Assembly: GCA_002321305.1 (NCBI GenBank)
Contig: DCMF01000046.1
Span: forward strand, 1-14,527
DNA: 14,527 bases
Source: Verrucomicrobia bacterium UBA1629
GTDB taxonomy: Bacteria; Verrucomicrobiota; Kiritimatiellia; RFP12; UBA1067
Reading direction: 5' to 3'
Under the pieces are notes generated by a model, which did no database searches, was not told the DNA's origin, and worked only from the letters and a program-made list of their open reading frames with translations. Numbering within the stretch: the first letter of the stretch is position 1; every line of letters starts with the position of its first letter. Below, piece after piece: positions 7,753 to 14,527 of the stretch. The position numbers were made by a program, and so were the translations under genes.

Positions 7753-10700
7753 TTACTCGCGGCGTTGCACCAGGAGACGCACGGGGCCGATCAGACCGGC
7801 CGGCTGAAGCGGATCGTCTTTCGCATACGGTCGGCAGGTCGTGAACGCGAAGTGGCCCTTCGGCAGTTTCCCGTCAACATACCCTTCGGGGAACTCGCGC
7901 AGGAGAAGCGGCCCGCCGCCCTTCCTGAACCAGGAGCCGACTTCCGGCTCCTGCTCGTCGCCGATCAGCCGATTGATCCAGCGGTTGGCGACGCGCACCT
8001 CGATGACGTTCTTGCCCGGCTTCAGCACGTCCGTCACGTCACGGCGAAAGGGATAGTGCCAGAAGAAGCCGAGATCACGTCCGTTCACCGTCAGGCCGGC
8101 GATGTCGTGCAGATGCCCCAAGTCGAGCGTCAGCGCGCATTTCGCCCGCGCGACATATTCGGCGGGCACGTCGATCGTCCTGCGATACGTGGCCGTGCCG
8201 GAGAAGTAGCGGATGCCCGGCTCCGGGCGTTCGTTCAGCGGCGTCAGCGTACCGAACGGCACCGCCCCCTCCGGCGCACCGCGCCCCTCCTGGAAGCGAA
8301 CCGTCCAGCCCGTCGAGCAGTCGACAGTCGCGACGGCCTCCGGCGAACGTGCGGCGTCGACGCCGACCGCTCCAGCGCCACGCGCCGCCTGTGCGGGCGG
8401 GCGCTCCCGGCGGAACACGACGAAGACGCTCGTGCCATGCTCAAGTTCCAGCGGCAATTCCATGCGCCCGCCCTTCACGCGCCAACTCGATGCCGGTCGC
8501 CGCAAACCCGTCTCGGCGTCCCAGAACTCCGGCTCGCCGACCGCGCGGAACGTCGCGACGAATGCCAGCGGCGCCTCGGACTGCCGCACGTTCGCGACGA
8601 AGTAGATGTCGCGGTCAGTCGTCCGGCGGTGAATCCACTGCACCGCCTCCTTCCCCTTCTGCAGCCGCAGGAAGTCCGCATCGCCTTCGGCCGCAAAGTC
8701 AGGCGCGACCCGCTGCGCGGCCAGCGCCGCATCGACCGTCGGGTGCAGACGCCCCCACGTGCCCGCCGCAAACGCCGCGACGGCCCGGTCGCGCGCCGCG
8801 CCGCCGGCGAGGCCGAACGACCGCACGGGCTTCGGCCCCCGCACGACGGCGACGCCGGCGGCGCGAAGTTCATCCGCTTTCGCCAGCAGGGACGACGAGA
8901 CGATTTCCGTCTGCGGCAGCACGACGACGGCATAGCGGCGGCCGCCCGGAATCTCGGCGCGTCCGTCGATCGCACGCACGCCCTTCGCAAACGTCCGCGC
9001 GTCGATGGCGTTGGCGTTCCAGCCATACGGCGTCGCCGGCTGGAACGTCGGCGTGACGGGCGTGTCCTCGCGCGTGACGTACAGCACGTCCGCCACCGTC
9101 CGCCCCTGCTGCAGCAGGAACTGCGCGCGGCTCACGTAGTCCAGCCAGCCTCGGTAGAACGGCCACAGCGTGTTGTGGCGGTTGAAGTGGAAGCCCCACG
9201 GCCCCAGCGTGAGGCCCGGCCCCGGCGTTTCGTAGGCCTGATGCGCAAAGCTGTGGAACACGAGGCGGTTGACGCCTTGGGCAAAGACCGAGTCGCCCTG
9301 CAGCTTGTGGCGCGCCGGACTGCCTGTCCAGGCCGCCGCCCGGTCACCCGCCGAGAACGATTCGGTCTGCACGAACCGCTTGCCGTAGACGTCCGCGACG
9401 TTCGACGCGAGCTTGGCGTTGCCGACGCCCCACGACGGCCCCTGCCAGAACTCGCCCATCGGCACGTCGGCCCCGCGTCCCTGCAGCAAGTCGTCGAACG
9501 GCCCGCCATACGGCTCCAGCTCCAGCTGCACGCCGTCCCTGTTCGCGAGCCGGCGGAAGCAGTCGCCGTAGTACTTGGCGTACAGGTCGGACACCGTGCG
9601 GCGGAAGTCCTCCAGGAAACGTTCGCTCGTCAGGGCGTCCTTCACGTAGCGCCCCGAAAAGACCGGCAGGAACTTCACGAGATCGTAGCCGCGCAAGGCA
9701 CGAAACTCCGCCGGCATCGCCTCCGTCCAGTTCTGCGGCCAGACCTCGTAGCTGTCGATCAGCGTGTACTTGACGACGCCGTCCGCCCCGGAAGCCTTCG
9801 CCCGGTCGAGGATCGGACGCATCATGCCGCGCCACGCCGCCTCGACGCCGCGCTTCGACAGCTTGTCGCACTCGAGGCCGCGCCCTTCCGGGTTCGCCGG
9901 ATGGTTGCCGGACTGCCGCGTGTAGAGCGTGAAGCGCAGGATCGTCCACCGTCCGGGCGGTGCATCCCAGACGAGCCGCCCGTCAGCGGCGACGGACGCC
10001 GTAAGATCGACGATGCGGTCAGGATCGACCGCCCCCTCTTTCGGCATCGGCGGCAGGTCACGGACATACGTCGGCGCCGAGGCGGAAAGTCCGTGGTGGA
10101 AGAACGTCTTCTTTGTCAGGTCGGGAATGCGCCACCCCGGCGTGAAGTTCACCGCGGCAATCGGCAGCCACCCGCAATCGCGCGGCTCCAGCCGGAAGAA
10201 GCGCGACGTGACCGGCGGGAACGCGACGAAGCCGCCGTCTTTTACGGCAAACGGCGTGACGCAATGCTCTTTCCAGTCCGTGCCGTCGTCGGAGACGAGG
10301 ATGCGGTAGCGCGCCCGATTGGCCCACGGCGGTCCCGACAGGTCGATGCGGACGCCGCACATCTGCCGCCGCTCCCGCAGCTCAAATTCAATCGCCTCTG
10401 ACTCTTTCGCGAGCGACGGGTTGAACATGACGCACGTGGACGGCCGGCCGTCCCACAGCGTCTCCGGGACATACCGATACTGGGTGTGCGGGAATCCCGG
10501 CGGAAACGTCAGCGACGCATCGTGCCGAATCGTCGTCTTCACGACATCGGCCTTGAAGTCATAGCCGTCGCCGCAGATCGCCGGGAACGCCAGAACCGCC
10601 ACGTCCTTGCCGTACTTCTCCGGCAGTTCGCATTGCGTCAGCGTCAGCGACAGGCGACGTCCGCCCGCAACGGTCGTCCCGGTGAAGCCGATGCTTTTCA

Positions 10701-11103
10701 TCGCCTCTTCGGGACGGATCCACGGACCGCCCGACGAACTCCAGCCGGGGCAGTTGGCGACGGACAGCTCCAGACCCAGCCGTTTCGCCTCGCGGACGGC
10801 GTGGTTGACGCAATCGAACCATTCGGGCGACAGCGTCTTCACCGGCCCCTTCAGTCCGCCGCCGAAGCTGCTGACGTCCAGAATCGTCGCGCCGCCGAGG
10901 CCGGCACGCTTCATCGCCTCCAGATCCCTGGTGATGCCCGCGCGCGTGATGTTGTTGTCCACCCAGTGCCACCAGGTTCGCGGACGCGCCTCGGCCGGCG
11001 GATTGCAGAAGCCGTCCTCCAGTGTTCCGGCGCAGACAGACGGCAGGGCCGTCAGCGCACATGCGCCGACGGCCAGCCTCACGAGTCGCGATCTCGATGC
11101 CAT
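7753..11103 (-). CDS. Secreted GH106-type alpha-L-rhamnosidase
   Basis: This 1116-residue protein is predicted to remove terminal alpha-L-rhamnose from plant glycans such as rhamnogalacturonan. Residues 1-25 form a Sec signal peptide ending near SVCA. The family opening motif is clear: PRTWWHWVDNNITRAGITRD, then LEAMKRAGLGGATILDV (61-77). Residues ~215-308 form a discoidin-like insert with SDDGTDW and SRFFRLEP. In the catalytic barrel, DSYEVW gives Glu453 and VQTESF gives Glu581; their spacing of 128 resembles the acid/base pair I recall for the characterised Bacteroides enzyme BT_0986, so they are my candidates. LELEPYGG (527-534) lies between them and is also likely active-site. The C-terminal ~930-1116 is a beta-galactosidase-like jelly roll (LTVNGRDLGFFWHYPFRRDV). 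Length fits the family. The gene starts 16 bases after the preceding stop and its ribosome binding site overlaps that stop, so translational coupling is plausible. Specificity within GH106 is not readable. Confidence 0.9.
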   Translation of the reverse strand: MASRSRLVRLAVGACALTALPSVCAGTLEDGFCNPPAEARPRTWWHWVDNNITRAGITRDLEAMKRAGLGGATILDVSSFGGGLKGPVKTLSPEWFDCVNHAVREAKRLGLELSVANCPGWSSSGGPWIRPEEAMKSIGFTGTTVAGGRRLSLTLTQCELPEKYGKDVAVLAFPAICGDGYDFKADVVKTTIRHDASLTFPPGFPHTQYRYVPETLWDGRPSTCVMFNPSLAKESEAIEFELRERRQMCGVRIDLSGPPWANRARYRILVSDDGTDWKEHCVTPFAVKDGGFVAFPPVTSRFFRLEPRDCGWLPIAAVNFTPGWRIPDLTKKTFFHHGLSASAPTYVRDLPPMPKEGAVDPDRIVDLTASVAADGRLVWDAPPGRWTILRFTLYTRQSGNHPANPEGRGLECDKLSKRGVEAAWRGMMRPILDRAKASGADGVVKYTLIDSYEVWPQNWTEAMPAEFRALRGYDLVKFLPVFSGRYVKDALTSERFLEDFRRTVSDLYAKYYGDCFRRLANRDGVQLELEPYGGPFDDLLQGRGADVPMGEFWQGPSWGVGNAKLASNVADVYGKRFVQTESFSAGDRAAAWTGSPARHKLQGDSVFAQGVNRLVFHSFAHQAYETPGPGLTLGPWGFHFNRHNTLWPFYRGWLDYVSRAQFLLQQGRTVADVLYVTREDTPVTPTFQPATPYGWNANAIDARTFAKGVRAIDGRAEIPGGRRYAVVVLPQTEIVSSSLLAKADELRAAGVAVVRGPKPVRSFGLAGGAARDRAVAAFAAGTWGRLHPTVDAALAAQRVAPDFAAEGDADFLRLQKGKEAVQWIHRRTTDRDIYFVANVRQSEAPLAFVATFRAVGEPEFWDAETGLRRPASSWRVKGGRMELPLELEHGTSVFVVFRRERPPAQAARGAGAVGVDAARSPEAVATVDCSTGWTVRFQEGRGAPEGAVPFGTLTPLNERPEPGIRYFSGTATYRRTIDVPAEYVARAKCALTLDLGHLHDIAGLTVNGRDLGFFWHYPFRRDVTDVLKPGKNVIEVRVANRWINRLIGDEQEPEVGSWFRKGGGPLLLREFPEGYVDGKLPKGHFAFTTCRPYAKDDPLQPAGLIGPVRLLVQRRE

Positions 11104-11114
11104 TGTGACCGTGC

Positions 11115-11121
11115 CCTTCCT
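11115..11121 (-). promoter_or_regulatory. Ribosome binding site overlapping the upstream stop codon
   Basis: On the minus strand this is AGGAAGG, 11 bases before the ATG of the GH106 gene at 11103. Its first two bases are part of the TAG stop (11122-11120) of the upstream gene. Ribosomes finishing the first gene would be placed on the start signal of the second, which suggests coupled translation. The spacer is a little longer than ideal. Confidence 0.55.
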
Positions 11122-14100
11122 ATCGGAGAATGAAGAGGACGCCTCGGCTCGGAATCGAGACGGTCACCGAACCCGGTCCCGTGAAGAAGTCAGGATAGTC
11201 AACCGCCGAAACCGTCACCGTCCGATTCCCGTCCGCATCACAGGTCGTGGCGCGCACCCGCTTGCCGCCCAAGTAGAGCTTGCGGACCGTCAATGCGCCC
11301 GGATAGTCAAGACGGACCTTGGCGCCGGCCGCGACACGCAGCTCCAGTTCCGGGTCGGCCAAGGGCGCGGCCTCGACCTGAGCCTCGTCGATCCACGCAA
11401 GCGACACGTCATCGACCAGCATGGTGGCGTCGCGGATGCCTGTTCCCTGCAAGCCCAGCACATACGTGCCGGCCTTCGGCACGCGGAAGTCCCAGCTGAA
11501 GCGGAGGAAGTTCCGGCTCTGCTCGTCTTGCGCGTCGAACGACGTCCGCCCGATCTCGTTCGTGACGACGGTACCGTCCGCCTGCGGCTGAAGCCACCAC
11601 GCGCGTAGCGAATTGCCGGAGAAGTCCGAATCGGCGGTGCCCCCATACGGCGCGTGTCCATGCAGGGCCAGTCGATAGACGCCGGCCACCGGGAAGGTGA
11701 CCTGCTGGCGCACAAGGCCCGCCGCCCGGATGCGCATGTAATTGTTCCCGGCGAAATAACTCTTGGAGTAGCTCTTGTCATGGCTCTCGCTCCCATACCA
11801 GCCACGGGCGACACCAATCCCTTCGCTCTTCCAGTTCCCGTCATCCGAAGTAGTCGTGGAGACATCCTGTTCGAAGCCGCCGTTCGCCAGCAGGTCGCGC
11901 GCCGGCACGATCTCGAAATCGTCGGCAACCAGGATCGTGTCCGCCGTCTGCGCAAAGGCGAGATCGACCGCCGTCGGCTCCGCCAGCGCAAAGCCCGTCG
12001 GCCACGTGACGACCGTCGCCGCGCGCGCCTCCTGCGTGACCGAACCGAGCGCGATCGGCGTGCCGCCCTGCGGCGTCACCGTGGCCGTCAGGGAGGCAGC
12101 CGCCGCCCCGACGTAACCCCACGGATGACGCTGACGCGCGAGGCGGGCGCGGACGCGATAGGCGCCGGCCGCCAACGTCAGGTTCGTCCGCGTCAGCGTC
12201 CCGCCGGACTTGAAGAAGCAGACGGCCGCCGTGCCCTGCCGATAGCCCAGCGCGTCCCAATAGCAGGAGGTCGCGTCCATCGCCCCCGGCGTGACGAGCG
12301 CAACCGACGGCGCGGTGTCCGCCGCTCGATCCGCCGCCTGCTCGAACTTCCAGCCGGCCGCAGCATTTCCAACCGCCGCCGCCGAGAAGCCCGGCGCCGC
12401 AAGCGGCCACGCAAAGTCCTCGAAGTCGCCGTTCGCCAGCACGTTCGGCGTGTCCGCCTCATCCGCGACGCAGACCATGCGGAAACCGTCGAACTGGGCG
12501 CCGGACGTCTCCGCCGACTCTGCGGCGCTCTTGGGCTTGAGCGCGAGCGCATACGCGCCCGCCGTCAGGCGCGGCGTGCGGAACCGATAGAACCGCGAAG
12601 GCTTCGTGCCGACGCAAACCACACGGCCGACAGCCGTCTCCCCCATCGCGTCCGAGGAAAGGATGACGTCAACATAAAGCGGCTGATCGTAAAACTTGCC
12701 GTCACGACGGCACGAGAAACTTAGCTCGTAAACGCCGTCCGCCGGAACCGTCACCGTCGCGCCCGTCTCGACATTCGCCCAGTCGGTGCTCGAAAGGACG
12801 GCCTCGACACCGGCGTTCGCGCCCGCCTCAACGCCCGTCGGACGTCCCGGCGCGACGAGACGCAAGACGCCTTCCACGACGGACAGCGTACGCACCGCAG
12901 CCGGGATTCGCGCAAGCGACACCTCGCCGCGTCCGCGCTTGACGAGCGCATCGGCCTGCGCATCCGCCGTCACGCGCACGCACAGCCCTGTCGCGTCCTG
13001 ATTCGCCGTCACCGTCTCGCCGGCCTCCAGCGCGAGCGGGACAGGCGCGTTGACATAGGCGGCGTCCGCGAGACGCACTTCGCCCGCAAAGGCCGCCGTG
13101 TCCTGTGCGGCCGTCGAACGGGCCGCTTCGTTGCCCGAATCGGCCGTTCCGCCGCGCGGCGTGACAGGCGACGAGGCGACGACAAGCCGGTCGTCCGTCA
13201 TCGGCTGAAGATAAGCCGTCGCCTCGCCCGCGACTTCGAGACGTCCGTTCCCGACCACCGAGGCGTCGCAAGCCGCGCCGTCCGTCGAGACGCGCGTTGT
13301 CGTTCCGTCCTTCGTGACGAGCGTGACGTCGGGGGCTTCCGCCTGCAGTCGCCACTTGGCCATGAGGTGCGCCTCGATTGCCATGCGCTGCGCTTCCGTC
13401 AGGCGATTGGTGAAGACCAGCACCTCGGACAGGAAGTCGCCGCCGACACGGTCGCCACTGCCGCCCTGACCGCCCGTGGCGGCCGACGTCTGGTAGTCGT
13501 GGTCGCTGAAGAAGCAGTCCGAGCCGTCGACCGCCAGTTCCTGCGTGACGAACTCCAGCAGGTGAAAGCCGAGCCTGGCCTTTGCCGTATAGCCATCGAC
13601 CGCCACGCCGTTCTGGAAGGTGCGCCCCGAACAGATCTCGTGATTGGACGAATGCCAGAGGGGCGTTCCCTTGACCAGGGCCAGGGAACTTTCGTTCGGC
13701 GAACCCGGCGTGACCTTCGCGCTGTCGGTGCCGTGCGAGCCGAGGAGGTAGCCCCAGCTGTTCGTGATGCACTGGACGGCGAACAGGTGCCGGATGCCGT
13801 CGATGCGGTTCGTGCCGCCGGCGGGCGTCCGCCACATCATGTACCGTCCCGTGCGGCCGCAGCCGAAGTTGACGACCGCGCGTCCGTCCAGCGTCTCGAC
13901 GGACGGCACGCGCGTCTCGCCGTCTCCGAACGTAAGCGCGCGGCTGGCGACGGCGCGCGGATACGTGCCCGCGTTTCCGGCGGCAATCGCCTCCAGGTCG
14001 CGCACGTCGTACCACGTCTCGGCGTTCGAGACGAAGTTTGTCGTCTCCGATCCGTCTGCGTTCGCGACGACATTCGTGGTCACGGTCGTCGCAAGCGCGT

Positions 14101-14476
14101 GGACGCGCGAGGCGTCAACCCAGAACGCAGCTTCCGCCATCACGTCCGGCTGCGGGAATGCAGGGCTCTCCGCCGACGTGACGAAACGGAACTCGCCCGT
14201 CCCGGCGCCGGTCTTCAGCATGAACCGATCACGCAGCAGAAGCCTGTCGGACGGAAGGACATATGTGCCGTCGCCGCGTTTGGCGAGACCATTCGCGGCC
14301 GACGAGACGGCGACCGCCTCCGTCTGCGTGACGACGCTGCCGCCATCCACCGACACCGCAGGATGGTCGCCGACGCCGCCGACGAGAGGTGCTGCCCCCG
14401 CCGCGCCAATCAAGAGCGCCGAGCCGGCCAGGAGGCGCGCACAAGCCGTTATCTTCGTTGCATGATCTTCTTTCAT
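11120..14476 (-). CDS. Large secreted LamG/jelly-roll surface protein, function unknown
   Basis: This 1118-residue protein has no catalytic domain I recognise. Residues 1-29 are a signal peptide (LLAGSALLIGAAGAA). Residues ~60-98 and ~508-542 resemble autotransporter-associated strand repeats (LAKRGDGTYVL and LVKRGRGEVSL, the latter followed by LSVVEGVLRLV). Residues ~110-376 are a LamG/concanavalin-like domain, opening AAFWVDASR and closing SEVLVFTNRL and EAHLMAKW, a signature common in large secreted PVC proteins. Three jelly-roll modules follow: ~565-672 (ending FDGFRMVC), ~678-858 (VLANGDFE to VADDFEIV) and ~861-1030 (LLANGGFE to VDDVSLAW). The tail ~1040-1118 is strand-rich and ends SIPSRGVLFILR; there is no PEP-CTERM or LPXTG anchor. 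The start at 14476 has AAGGA eight bases upstream. As first visible gene of the run it may bind glycan or anchor the enzymes at the cell surface; that role is inferred from context only. Confidence 0.8.
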   Translation of the reverse strand: MKEDHATKITACARLLAGSALLIGAAGAAPLVGGVGDHPAVSVDGGSVVTQTEAVAVSSAANGLAKRGDGTYVLPSDRLLLRDRFMLKTGAGTGEFRFVTSAESPAFPQPDVMAEAAFWVDASRVHALATTVTTNVVANADGSETTNFVSNAETWYDVRDLEAIAAGNAGTYPRAVASRALTFGDGETRVPSVETLDGRAVVNFGCGRTGRYMMWRTPAGGTNRIDGIRHLFAVQCITNSWGYLLGSHGTDSAKVTPGSPNESSLALVKGTPLWHSSNHEICSGRTFQNGVAVDGYTAKARLGFHLLEFVTQELAVDGSDCFFSDHDYQTSAATGGQGGSGDRVGGDFLSEVLVFTNRLTEAQRMAIEAHLMAKWRLQAEAPDVTLVTKDGTTTRVSTDGAACDASVVGNGRLEVAGEATAYLQPMTDDRLVVASSPVTPRGGTADSGNEAARSTAAQDTAAFAGEVRLADAAYVNAPVPLALEAGETVTANQDATGLCVRVTADAQADALVKRGRGEVSLARIPAAVRTLSVVEGVLRLVAPGRPTGVEAGANAGVEAVLSSTDWANVETGATVTVPADGVYELSFSCRRDGKFYDQPLYVDVILSSDAMGETAVGRVVCVGTKPSRFYRFRTPRLTAGAYALALKPKSAAESAETSGAQFDGFRMVCVADEADTPNVLANGDFEDFAWPLAAPGFSAAAVGNAAAGWKFEQAADRAADTAPSVALVTPGAMDATSCYWDALGYRQGTAAVCFFKSGGTLTRTNLTLAAGAYRVRARLARQRHPWGYVGAAAASLTATVTPQGGTPIALGSVTQEARAATVVTWPTGFALAEPTAVDLAFAQTADTILVADDFEIVPARDLLANGGFEQDVSTTTSDDGNWKSEGIGVARGWYGSESHDKSYSKSYFAGNNYMRIRAAGLVRQQVTFPVAGVYRLALHGHAPYGGTADSDFSGNSLRAWWLQPQADGTVVTNEIGRTSFDAQDEQSRNFLRFSWDFRVPKAGTYVLGLQGTGIRDATMLVDDVSLAWIDEAQVEAAPLADPELELRVAAGAKVRLDYPGALTVRKLYLGGKRVRATTCDADGNRTVTVSAVDYPDFFTGPGSVTVSIPSRGVLFILR

Positions 14477-14484
14477 TGCCTTGT

Positions 14485-14489
14485 TCCTT
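14485..14489 (-). promoter_or_regulatory. Ribosome binding site of the LamG/jelly-roll gene
   Basis: On the minus strand this is AAGGA, eight bases before the ATG at 14476, inside an A-rich leader. It supports this start over the out-of-frame ATG at 14463. No -10/-35 pair is visible in the 51 bases available upstream, so the promoter probably lies outside the window. Confidence 0.6.
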
Positions 14490-14505
14490 TTTTGGACGTG
14501 TCTGT

Positions 14506-14525
14506 TGACGGGCGCTGACGGGCGC
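14506..14525. repeat. 10-bp tandem repeat, two copies
   Basis: TGACGGGCGC occurs twice in direct succession (14506-14515 and 14516-14525), and the final two bases TG begin a possible third copy at the window edge. It lies just upstream of the first gene's leader. It may continue beyond the window as a short repeat tract, or it may be chance in GC-rich DNA. Confidence 0.45.
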
Positions 14526-14527
14526 TG

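Noticed and set aside
7765..10401. Very long plus-strand open frame of 878 codons opposite the GH106 gene, with others at 3686-5767, 5792-7657 and 11654-12724.
   Set aside because: The translations are Arg/Ala/Val-rich with no domain, signal peptide or ribosome binding site. They mirror the GC-rich codon positions of real genes on the other strand.
1..14527. Search for tRNA, rRNA, CRISPR arrays, insertion sequences or integrase genes.
   Set aside because: No repeat-spacer pattern, transposase motif or RNA gene was seen by reading. The debris at the left end carries no transposon ends that I could identify.

Overview
This GC-rich window (roughly two-thirds G+C by eye) comes from a Gram-negative bacterium. 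Four long intact genes and one stretch of gene debris all lie on the minus strand. Every intact product starts with a signal peptide, and the debris includes the end of a FadL-type outer-membrane barrel. The mix is large multi-domain secreted glycoside hydrolases, a LamG-type surface protein with autotransporter-like strand repeats, and no SusC/SusD pair. This fits a polysaccharide-degrading member of the PVC group, with Kiritimatiellota or Lentisphaerota most likely. That placement is inferred from style, not from a marker gene.

Layout in the direction of transcription (right to left): (1) 14476-11120, a 1118-residue secreted protein with LamG-like and jelly-roll modules and no recognised catalytic domain; (2) 11103-7753, a GH106-type alpha-L-rhamnosidase; (3) 7699-2342, a 1785-residue protein that joins a GH28/GH49-like beta-helix, a GH29 alpha-L-fucosidase and a GH36-type alpha-galactosidase in one chain; (4) 2312-1146, a secreted SGNH esterase with an N-terminal GxDLY domain. 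Gaps are 16, 53 and 29 bases, and each gene has a purine-rich ribosome binding site, so this looks like one operon. Its promoter would lie beyond the right edge.

Bases 1-1090 hold decayed coding sequence. It contains a GH36 remnant that is a divergent paralogue of the intact GH36 domain, with most of the enzyme and an internal block of about 77 residues missing. Next come unidentified coding pieces in shifting frames, and last the final ~120 residues of a FadL-like barrel. A 6-bp inverted repeat with an AT-rich loop sits between the esterase stop and this debris.

Together the intact genes predict extracellular or periplasmic removal of L-rhamnose, L-fucose, alpha-galactose and ester groups, with a beta-helix domain that may bind or cut a polyuronide or glucan. 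The combination resembles what a branched pectin (rhamnogalacturonan I or II) or another fucose- and rhamnose-bearing glycan would need. No sulfatase, transporter or regulator is visible. The most unusual item is the three-enzyme fusion, whose beta-helix domain has an incomplete catalytic set.
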